A stretch of DNA of 64,000 nucleotides from Amaranthus tricolor (taxonomy: Eukaryota; Streptophyta; Magnoliopsida; Caryophyllales; Amaranthaceae). Both the position numbers and the translations under genes were made by a program. The notes beneath the pieces are model-generated. The model was given only the letters and a program-made list of their open reading frames with translations, searched no databases and was not told where the DNA came from. The first letter of the stretch is position 1, and every line of letters begins with the position of its first letter. The stretch spans positions 3,621,362-3,685,361 of the forward strand of contig NC_080049.1 of the NCBI RefSeq assembly GCF_026212465.1, written 5' to 3'. This document shows, piece by piece, positions 55,007 to 64,000 of this stretch.

Positions 55007-57930
55007 ATAGTGTTGTGTGCCATGTTGCGTGCAAAACAAACGAAGTTTGAGCTACTTTATGCACAAAAGTGGCAAAAACGCTTAAAAACCCTTAAAATCG
55101 CAACTTAACACGTAATTTCTAGCATATGACTATGATTTTCATTTTTAACCTCTTAAACACAATAATATATACCAAATAGTGTTGTGTTCCGAGCTTCGTG
55201 CTTGACAAACCAAGTTTGAGCTACTTTATGCGCAAAAGTGGAAAAAACACTTAAATACTCTTAAAATCGCAACTTAACACGTAATTTCTAGCATATGACT
55301 AAGATTATATATTCTAACCACTTCAACACAATAATATAAGTCAAATAGTGTTGTATGCCTAGTTTTGTGCAAAACAAACCAAGTTTGAGCTACTTTATGC
55401 GCAATAGTGGAAAAAACGCTTATAAACCCTTAAAAGCTCAACTTAACACGTAATTTCTAACATATGACTATGATTTTAAATTCTAACCACTTCAACACAA
55501 TAATATATATCAAATAGTGTTGTGTGCCAAGTTGCGTGCAAAACAAAGCAAGTAGGAGCTAGTTTATGCGCAAAAGTGGCAAAAATGTTTGAAAACCCTT
55601 AAAATCACAACTTATCACGTAGTTTCTACCATATGACTATGATTTTCATTTATAACCTCTTCAACACAATAATATATACCAAATAGTGTTGTGTGCCAAG
55701 TTTCGTGCAAAACAAAACAAGTTTAAGCTACTCTATGCGCTATAGTGGCAAAAATGCTTAAAAACCCTTAAAAACTCAACTTAACACGTAATTTCTAGCA
55801 TATGACTATGATTTTCAATTCTAACCACTTCAACACAATAATATATACCAAATAGTGTTGTGTGCCTAGTTTCGTGCAAAACAAACAATGGTTGAGCTAC
55901 TTTATGCGCAAAAGTGGCAAAAATGCTTAAAAACCGTTAAAATCACAAGTTGTCATGAAATTTCTAGCATATGACTATGATTTTCAATTATAACCATTTC
56001 AAAACAATAATATATACCAAATAGTTTTGTGTGCCAAGTTTCGTGCAATATAAATCATGTTTGAGCTACTTTATGCACAAAAGTGGAAAAAACGCTTGAA
56101 AACCCTTAAAAGCTCAACTGAACACGCAATTTCTAGCATATGACTATGATTTTCAATTCTAACCACTTAAACACAATAATATATACCAAATTGTGTTGTG
56201 TGCCAAGTTGCGTGCAAAACAAACCAACTTTGAGCTACTTTATCCGCAAAAGTGGCAAAAACGCTTAAAAACCCTTAAAATCGCAACTTAACACGTAATT
56301 TCTAGCATATGACGATGATTTTCATTTCTAAAAACTTCCACTCAATAATATATCCCAAACAGTGTTTTGTGCCTAGTATGGTGCAAAACAAACCATGTTT
56401 GAGCTACTTTATGCGCAAAAGTGGCAAAAACGCTTTAAAACCCATAAAATCGCAACTTAACACGTAATTTCTAGCATATGACTATGATTTTCAATTCTAA
56501 CCACTTCAACACAATAATATATACCAAATAGTGTTGTATGCCATGTTGCGTGCAAAACAAACGAAGTTTGAGCTACTTTATGCACAAAAGTGGCAAAAAC
56601 GCTTAAAAACCCTTAAAATCGCAACTTAACACGTAATTTCTAGCATATGACTATGATTTTCATTTTTAACCTCTTAAACACAATAATATATACCAAATAG
56701 TGTTGTGTTTCGAGCTTCGTGCTTGACAAACCAAGTTTGAGCTACTTTATGCGCAAAAGTGGCAAAAACACTTAAATACTCTTAAAATCGCAACTTAACA
56801 CGTAATTTCTAGCATATGACTAAGATTATATATTCTAACCACTTCAACACAATAATATAAGTCAAATAGTGTTGTATGCATAGTTTTGTGCAAAACAAAC
56901 CAAGTTTGAGCTACTTTATGTGCAATAGTGGAAAAAACGCTTAAAAACCCTTAAAAGCTCAACTTAACACGTAATTTCTAACATATGACTGATTTTAAAT
57001 TCTAACCACTTCAACAAAATAATATATATCAAATAGTGTTGTGTGCCAAGTTGCGTGCAAAACAAAGCAAGTTTGAGCTAGTTTATGCGCAAAAGTGGCA
57101 AAAATATTTGAAAACCCTTAAAATCGCAACTTAACACGTAGTTTCTACCATATGACTATGATTTTCATTTTTAACCTCTTCAACACAATAATATATACCA
57201 AATAGTGTTTTGTGCCAAGTTTCGTGCAAAACAAACCAAGTTTGAGCTACTTTATGCGCAAAAGTGGCGAAAACACTTAAAAACTCTTAAAATCGCAACT
57301 TAACACGTAATTTCTAGCATATGACTATCATTTTCAATTCTAACCACTTAAACACAATAATATATACCAAAAAGTGTTGTGTGCCTAGTCTTGTGCAAAA
57401 CAATCCAAATTTGAGCTACTTTATGCGCAAAAGTGGCAAAAACACTTAAAAACTCTTAAAATCGCAACTTAACACGTAATTTCTAGCATATGACTATGAT
57501 ATTCAATTCTAACCACTTCAACACAATAATATATACCAAATAGTGTTGTGTGCCTAGTCTTGTGCAAAACAAACCAAGTTTGAGCTACGTTATGCCTAAA
57601 AGTTGAAAAACTTTTCAAAACCCTTAAAAGCTGACCTTAACACGTAATTTCTAGCATATGACTATGATTTTCAATTCTAAACACTTCAACAAAATAATAT
57701 ATTCCAAACAATGTATAGTGCCTAGTTTCGTGCAAAACAAACCGAGTTTGAGCTACTTTATGCGCAAAAGTGGCAAAAACGCTTAAAACCGTTAAAATCA
57801 CAAGTTAACATTAAATTTCTAGCATATGACTATGATTTTCAATTATAACCACTTCAATACAATAATATATACCAAATAGTGTTGTGTGCCTAGTTTCGTG
57901 CAAAACAAATCAAGTTTGAGCCACTTTATG
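55007..57930 (+). repeat. Specific monomer series downstream of HOR array C
   Basis: About 17 monomers matching the reverse complement of 5110-8050 in block A. The HOR ends at the variant ACCACATAG (55002), the counterpart of TATGTGG at 8051 and 31157. The series includes two similar subsegments with GAGCTTCGTGCTTGAC (55192 and 56714), about 1,522 bp or 9 monomers apart. No gene is seen. Confidence 0.8.
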
Positions 57931-60900
57931 CGTAAAAGTGACAAAAACGTTTAAAAACCCTTAAAAGCTCAACTTAACACGTAATTCTAGCATAATGACG
58001 ATGATTTTCAATTCTAACCACTTTAACACAATAATATATACCAAATAGTGTTGTGTGCCAAGTTGCGTGCAATTTAAACCAAGTTTGAGCTACTTTATGC
58101 GCAAAAGTGGCAAAAACGCTTAAAAACCGTTAAAATCACAAGTTAACATGAAATTTCTAGCATATGACTATGATTTTCAATTATAACCATTTCAAAACAA
58201 TAATATATACCAAATTGTGTTGTGTGCCAAGTTGCGTGCAATTTAAACCAAGTTTGAGCTACTTTATGCGCAAAAGTGGCAAAAACGCTTAAAAACCCTT
58301 AAAATCGCAACTTAACACGTAACTTCTAGCATATGACTATGATTTTCAATTCTAAAAACTTCCACTCAATAATACACCCCCAAACATTGTTTTGTGCCTA
58401 GTATGGTGCAAAAAAAACCATGTTTGAGATACTTTATGCGCAAAAGTAGCAAAAACGCTTTAAAACCCATAAAATCGCAACTTAACACGTAATTTCTAGC
58501 ATTTGACTATGATTTTTCATTTCTAACCACTTCAACACAATAATATATACCAAATAGTGTTGTGTGCCAAGTTGCGTGCAAAACAAACGAAGTTTGAGCT
58601 ATTTTATGCACAAAAGTGGCAAAAACGCTTAAAAACCCTTAGAATCGCAACTTAATCACGTAATTTCTAGCATATGACTATGATTTTCATTTTTAACCTC
58701 TTCAACACAATAATATATACCAAATAGTGTTGTGTGCCAAGTTTCGTGCAAAGCAAACCATGATTGAGCTAGTTTATGCGCAAAAGTGGCAAAAACGCTT
58801 GAAAACCCTTAAAAGCTCAACTGAACACGCAATTTCTAGCATATGACTATGATTTTTCAATTCTAACCACTTAAACACAATAATATATACCAAATTGTGT
58901 TGTGTGCCAAGTTGCGTGCAAAACAAACCAAGTTTGAGCTACTTTATGCGCAAAAGTGGCAAAAACGCTTAAAAACCGTTTAAAATCACAAGTTAACATG
59001 AAATTTCTAGCATATGACTATGATTTTCAATTATAACCATTTCAAAACAATAATATATACCAAATTGTGTTGTGTGCCAAGTTGCGTGCAATTTAAACCA
59101 AGTTTGAGCTACTTTATGCGCAAAAGTGGCAAAAACGCTTATAAAACCCTTAAAATCGCAACTTAACACTTCTAGCATAATGACTATGATTTTCAATTCT
59201 AAAAACTTCCACTCAATAATACACCCCCAAACATTGTTTTGTGCCTAGTATGGTGCAAAAAAAACCATGTTTGAGATACTTTATGCGCAAAAGTAGCAAA
59301 AACGCTTTTAAAACCCATAAAATCGCAACTTAACACGTAATTTCTAGCATATGACTATGATTTTCATTTCTAACCACTTCAACACAATAATATATACCAA
59401 ATAGTTGTTGTGTGCCAAGTTGCGTGCAAAACAAACGAAGTTTGAGCTATTTTATGCACAAAAGTGGCAAAAACGCTTAAAAACCCTTATAATCGCAACT
59501 TAACACGTAATTTCTAGCATATGACTATGATTTTCATTTTCAACCTCTTCAACACAATAATATATACCAAATAGTGTTGTGTGCCTAGTTTCGTGCAAAG
59601 CAAAACCATGATTGAGCTAGTTTATGCGCAAAAGTGGCAAAAACGCTTGAAAACCCTTAAAAGCTCAACTGAACACGCAATTTCTAGCATATGACTATGA
59701 TTTTCAATTCTAACCACTTAAACACAATAATATATACCAAATTGTGTTGTGTGCCAAGTTGCGTGCAAAACAAACCAAGTTTGAGCTACTTTATGCGCAA
59801 AAGTGGCAAAAACGCTTAAAAACCGTTAAAATCACAAGTTAACATGAAATTTCTAGCATATGACTATGATTTTCAATTATAACCATTTCAAAACAATAAT
59901 ATATACCAAATTGTGTTGTGTGCCAAGTTGCGTGCAATTTAAACCAAGTTTGAGCTACTTTATGCGCAAAAGTGGCAAAAACGCTTAAAAACCCTTAAAA
60001 TCGCAACTTAACACGTAATTTCTAGCATATGACTATGATTTTCAATTCTAAAAACTTCCACTCAATAATACACCCCCAAACATTGTTTTGTGCCTAGTAT
60101 GGTGCAAAAAAAAACCATGTTTGAGATACTTTATGCGCAAAAGTAGCAAAAACGCTTTAAAACCCATAAAAATCGCAACTTAACACGTAATTTCTAGCAT
60201 ATGACTATGATTTTCAATTCTAACCACTTCAACACAATAATATATACCAAATAGTGTTGTGTGCGAAGTTGCGTGCAAAACAAACGAAGTTTGAGCTATT
60301 TTATGCACAAAAGTGGCAAAAACGCTTAAAAACCCTTAAAATCGCAACTTAACACGTAATTTCTAGCATATGACTATGATTTTCATTTTCAACCTCTTCA
60401 ACACAATAATATATACCAAATAGTGTTGTGTGCCAAGTTTCGTGCAAAGCAAACCATGATTGAGCTAGTTTATGCGCAAAAGTGGCAAAAACGCTTGAAA
60501 ACCCTTAAAAGCTCAACTGAACACGCAATTTCTAGCATATGACTATGATTTTCAATTCTAACCACTTAAACACAATAATATATACCAAATTGTGTTGTGT
60601 GCCAAGTTGCGTGCAAAACAAACCAACTTTGAGCTACTTTATGCGCAAAAGTGGCAAAAACGCTTAAAAACCCTTAAAATCGCAACTTAAAACGTAATTT
60701 CTAGCATATGACTATGATTTTCATTTTTAACCTCTTCAACACAATAATCTATACCAAATAGTGTTGTGTGCCAAGTTGCGTGCAATTTAAACCAAGTTTG
60801 AGCTACTTTATGCGCAAAAGTGGCAAAAACGCTTAAAAACCCTTAAAATCGCAACTTAACACGTAATTTCTAGCATATGACTATGATTTTCAATTCTAAA

Positions 60901-60960
60901 AACTTCCACTCAATAATACACCCCCAAACATTGTTTTGTGCCTAGTATGGTGCAAAAAAA
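57930..60960 (+). repeat. 5-monomer HOR array (about 848 bp, 3 complete periods)
   Basis: The C-rich variant AATACACCCCCAAAC lies at 58371, 59218, 60067 and 60915, giving periods of 847, 849 and 848 bp. The five monomers in order are marked by AATTTAAACCAAG (before it), ATTATAACCATTTC, the AATACACC form with GAGATACTTTATGCGC, ACGAAGTTTGAGCTATTTT, and AAGCAAACCATGATTGAGC with CTGAACACGCAATTTC. The last period is irregular: near 60690-60780 the ATAACCATTTC monomer is replaced by a CATTTTTAACCTCTTC form. This HOR is absent from contig 2 and belongs to C's distal side only. Confidence 0.9.
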
Positions 60961-61727
60961 ACCATGTTTGAGATACTTTATGCGCAAAAGTAGCAATAAC
61001 GCTTTAAAACCCATAAAATCGCAACATAACACGTAATTTCTAGCATATGACTATGATTTTCAATTCTAACCACTTCAACACAATAATATATACCAAATAG
61101 TGTTGTGTGCCAAGTTGCGTGCAAAACAAACGAAGTTTGAGCTATTTTATGCACAAAAGTGGCAAAAACGCTTAAAAAACCCTTAAAATCGCAACTTAAC
61201 ACGTAATTTCTAGCATATGACTATGATTTTCATTTTTAACCTCTTCAACACAATAATATATACCAAATAGTGTTGTGTGCCAAGTTTCGTGCAAAGCAAA
61301 CCATGATTGAGCTAGTTTATGCGCAAAAGTGGCAAAAACGCTTGAAAACCCTTAAAAGCTCAACTGAACACGCAATTTCTAGCATATGACTATGATTTTC
61401 AATGCTAACCACTTAAACACAATAATATATACCAAATTGTTTTGTGTGCCAAGTTGCGTACAAAACAAACCAACTTTGAGCTACTTTATGCGCAAAAGTG
61501 GCAAAAACGCTTAAAAAGCCTTAAAATCGCAACTTAACACGTAATTTCTAGCATATGACTATGATTTTCAATTCTAAATACTTCTACTCAATAATATATC
61601 CCAAACAGTGTTTTGTGCCTAGTATGGTGCAAAACAAACCATGTTTGAGCTACTTTATGCGCAAAAGTGGCAAAAACGCATTGAAACCCATAAAATCGCA
61701 ACTTAACACGTAATTTCTAGCATATGA

Positions 61728-61738
61728 CTTTTTTAACC
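61728..61738 (+). other. 10-bp deletion within a monomer
   Basis: The sequence reads CATATGACTTTTTTAACC, whereas the equivalent place in the second 9-monomer copy (about 63272) has ATGATTTTCA between CATATGACT and TTTTTAACC. The loss is private to the first copy. Confidence 0.8.
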
Positions 61739-61875
61739 TCTTCAATACAATAATATATACCAAATAGTGTTTTGTGCCAAGTTGCGTGCAAAACAAACGA
61801 AGTTTGAGCTACTTTATGCACAAAAGTGGCAAAAAAGCTTAAAAACCCTTAAAATCGCAACTTAACATGTAATTT

Positions 61876-61953
61876 CTAGCATATGACTATGATTTTCATT
61901 TTTAACCTCTTCAACTAGCATATGACTATGATTTTCATTTTTAACCTCTTCAA
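61876..61953 (+). repeat. 39-bp perfect microduplication inside a monomer
   Basis: Two adjacent identical 39-bp units, 61876-61914 and 61915-61953, each starting CTAGCATATGAC and ending CCTCTTCAA. The equivalent monomer in the next copy (about 63436) has one unit only, so the event is later than the 1,550-bp duplication. This is the only out-of-register tandem duplication I saw in the window. Confidence 0.93.
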
Positions 61954-64000
61954 CACAATAATATGTACCAAATAGTGTTGTGTTCCGAGTTTCGTGCATG
62001 ACAAACCAAGTTTGAGCTACTTTAAGCGCAAAAGTGGCAAAAACACTTAAAAACTCTTAAAATCGCAACTTAACACGTAATTTCTAGCATATGACTAAGA
62101 TTATATATGCTAACCACTTCAACACAATAATATAAATCAAATAGTGTTGTGTGCATAGTTTTTTGCAAAACAAACCAAGTTTGAACTACTTTATGCGCAA
62201 TAGTGGAAAAAACGCTTAAAAACCCTTAAAAGCTCAACTTAACACGTAATTTCTAACATATGACTGATTTTAAATTCTTACCACTTCAACACAATAATAT
62301 ATATCAAATAGTGTTGTGTAGCCAAGTTGCGTGCAAAACAAAGCAAGTTCGAGCTACTTTATGCGCAAAAGTGGCAAAAACGCTTAAAAACCCTTAAAAT
62401 CGCAACTTAACACGTAATTTCTAGCATATGACTATGATTTTCAATTCTAAAAACTTCCACTCAATAATACACCCCGAAACATTGTTTTGTGCCTAGTATG
62501 GTGCAAAAAAAACCATGTTTGAGATACTTTATGCGCAAAAGTAGCAAAAACGCTTTAAAACCCATAAAATCGCAACTTAACACGTAATTTCTAGCATATG
62601 ACTATGATTTTCAATTCTAACCACTTCAACACAATAATATATACCAAATAGTGTTGTGTGCCAAGTTGCGTGCAAAACAAACGAAGTTTGAGCTATTTTA
62701 TGCACAAAAGTGGCAAAAACGCTTAAAAACCCTTAAAATCACAACTTAACACGTAATTTCTAGCATATGACTATGATTTTCATTTTTAACCTCTTCAACA
62801 CAATAATATATACCAAATAGTGTTGTGTGCCAAGTTTCGTGCAAAGCAAACCATGATTGAGCTAGTTTATGCGCAAAAGTGGCAAAAACGCTTGAAAACC
62901 CTTAAAAGCTCAACTGAACACGCAATTTCTAGCATATGACTATGATTTTCAATTCTAACCACTTAAACACAATAATATATACCAAATTGTGTTGTGTGCC
63001 AAGTTGCGTGCAAAACAAACCAACTTTGAGCTAGTTTATGCGCAAAAGTGGCAAAAACGCTTAAAAACCCTTAAAATCGCAACTTAACACGTAATTTCTA
63101 GCATATGACTATGATTTTCAATTCTAAATACTTCTACTCAATAATATATCCCAAACAGTGTTTTGTGCCTAGTATGGTGCAAAACAAACCATGTTTGAGC
63201 TACTTTATGCGCAAAAGTGGCAAAAACGCATTGAAACCCATAAAATCGCAACTTAACACGTAATTTCTAGCATATGACTATGATTTTCATTTTTAACCTC
63301 TTCAATACAATAATATATACCAAATAGTGTTTTGTGCCAAGTTGCGTGCAAAACAAACGAAGTTTGAGCTACTTTATGCACAAAAGTGGCAAAAACGCTT
63401 AAAAACCCTTAAAATCGCAACTTAACATGTAATTTCTAGCATATGACTATGATTTTCATTTTAAACCTCTTCAACACAATAATATATACCAAATAGTGTT
63501 GTGTTCCGAGTTTCGTGCATGACAAACCAAGTTTGAGCTACTTTAAGCGCAAAAGTGGCAAAAACACTTAAAAACTCTTAAAATCGCAACTTAACACGTA
63601 ATTTCTAGCATATGACTAAGATTATATATGCTAACCACTTCAACACAATAATATAAATCAAATAGTGTTGTGTGCATAGTTTTTTGCAAAACCAACCAAG
63701 TTTGAACTACTTTATGCGCAATAGTGGAAAAAACGCTTAAAAACCCTTAAAAGCTCAACTTAACACGTAATTTCTAACATATGACTGATTTTAAATTCTA
63801 ACCACTTCAACACAATAATATATATCAAATAGTGTTGTGTAGCCAAGTTGCGTGCAAAACAAAGCAAGTTCGAGCTACTTTATGCGCAAAAGTGGCAAAA
63901 AACGCTTAAAAACCCTTAAAATCGCAACTTAACACGTAATTTCTAGCATATGACTATGATTTTCATTTTTAACCTCTTCAACACAATAATATATACCAAA

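Larger units (their letters stand above)
43020..58200 (+). repeat. Super-block C: same segment in forward polarity, 4 HOR units
   Basis: Matches block A read on the opposite strand over its whole length, with the same order: diverged monomer series (43020-47730), HOR array (47730-55006), then the specific series (55006-58200). Rare shared variants include CAACTTGACACGTAA (43640), GTTGAGTGCCAATTTTCG (44055), GACACATAAAACC (45475), ACTTAAAAAATAATTTC (46525), GTTTTGTTCCTAG (47270) and ATCCGCAAAAGTGG (56240). It is shorter than A by about one HOR unit. Confidence 0.85.
60850..63960 (+). repeat. 9-monomer tandem repeat (about 1,550 bp, 2 copies)
   Basis: Markers recur 1,550-1,551 bp apart: AATACACCCC (60915 and 62466) and AAATACTTCTACTC (61576 and 63126). 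Other shared forms are GCATTGAAACCC, TTTAAGCGCAAAAG, TTTTTTGCAAAAC and TGTGTAGCCAAG. 9 x 169 = 1,521; the excess is mostly a 39-bp microduplication minus a 10-bp deletion in the first copy. The 5-monomer subset (AATACACC, ACGAAG, AAGCAAACC, CTGAACACG) inside each copy shows that this unit grew from the 848-bp HOR next to it. Confidence 0.88.
41573..64000 (+). repeat. Satellite array, contig 3, about 169-bp monomers in forward polarity
   Basis: About 132 head-to-tail monomers running to the window end, same polarity as contig 1. It contains block C, then a 5-monomer HOR and a 9-monomer repeat. The array is not finished at position 64000. No gene, transposon or unique flank is seen. Confidence 0.95.

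Noticed and set aside
50709..61202. Short ORFs on - at 50709-50906, 58993-59196 and 60978-61202
   Set aside because: All are the same satellite frame on the reverse of forward monomers. Each is kept open by local 1-4-bp indels. They show no start context, domain or conservation as proteins.
1..64000. CRISPR array
   Set aside because: The repeat is contiguous with no unique spacers, the period is 169 bp, and the variable parts are themselves homologous.
1..64000. CENP-B box (pattern TTCGNNNNANNCGGG)
   Set aside because: TTCG occurs (AACTTCGTTTG) but is not followed by the needed A and CGGG at the right spacing on either strand in the monomers I checked.
1..64000. Primate alpha satellite, because of a similar monomer length
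   Set aside because: None of the alpha-satellite landmarks I know appear; only the length is similar.

Overview
The whole 64-kb window is tandem satellite DNA. Apart from two runs of exactly 100 N (3709-3808 and 41473-41572), every stretch I read is a head-to-tail array of one AT-rich monomer of about 169 bp (a consensus counted by hand is 169 bp and about 34% G+C). I found no protein-coding gene, RNA gene, transposon, CRISPR array or unique sequence. This is eukaryotic centromeric or other constitutive-heterochromatin satellite. Monomer length, AT-richness and higher-order organisation fit a plant centromere best, but I do not recognise the monomer. It is not primate alpha satellite, the Arabidopsis 178-bp repeat or the Brassica 176-bp repeat as I remember them, so species and chromosome stay open.

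The N runs split the window into three contigs. I call 'forward' the strand reading AAAAACGCTTAAAAACCCTT. Contig 1 (1-3708) and contig 3 (41573-64000) are forward on +; contig 2 (3809-41472) is wholly on -. Both polarity switches fall exactly at the gaps, so contig 2 may be flipped in the scaffold, or the gaps may hide true inversion breakpoints.

Monomers are ordered into higher-order repeats (HORs). The main one has 10 diagnostic monomers and is about 1,682 bp long. It occurs as three runs of 5, 3 and 4 complete units (8051-16995, 31157-36745, 47730-55006). Each run sits inside a larger block whose flanks match the other blocks monomer by monomer: block A about 4850-21690 (-), block B about 29700-41330 (-), block C about 43020-58200 (+). 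They are copies of one ancestral segment of 10-17 kb that differ by whole HOR units and by one 501-bp (3-monomer) deletion. Private variants allow the HOR order to be read as 1-2-3 in B, 1-2-3-2-3 in A and 1-2-2-3 in C, a record of unequal exchange.

Smaller local repeats lie between and beyond the blocks: a 7-monomer unit of about 1,182 bp (21790-24380), a 5-monomer spacing near 24155-25550, a 5-monomer HOR of about 848 bp (57930-60960) and a 9-monomer unit of about 1,550 bp (60850-63960) that carries a 39-bp microduplication. Nearly every monomer keeps A-tracts spaced 9-10 bp apart, which predicts curved DNA with a nucleosome-scale repeat. All alignments here were made by eye from shared rare variants, so larger boundaries are good to roughly one monomer.
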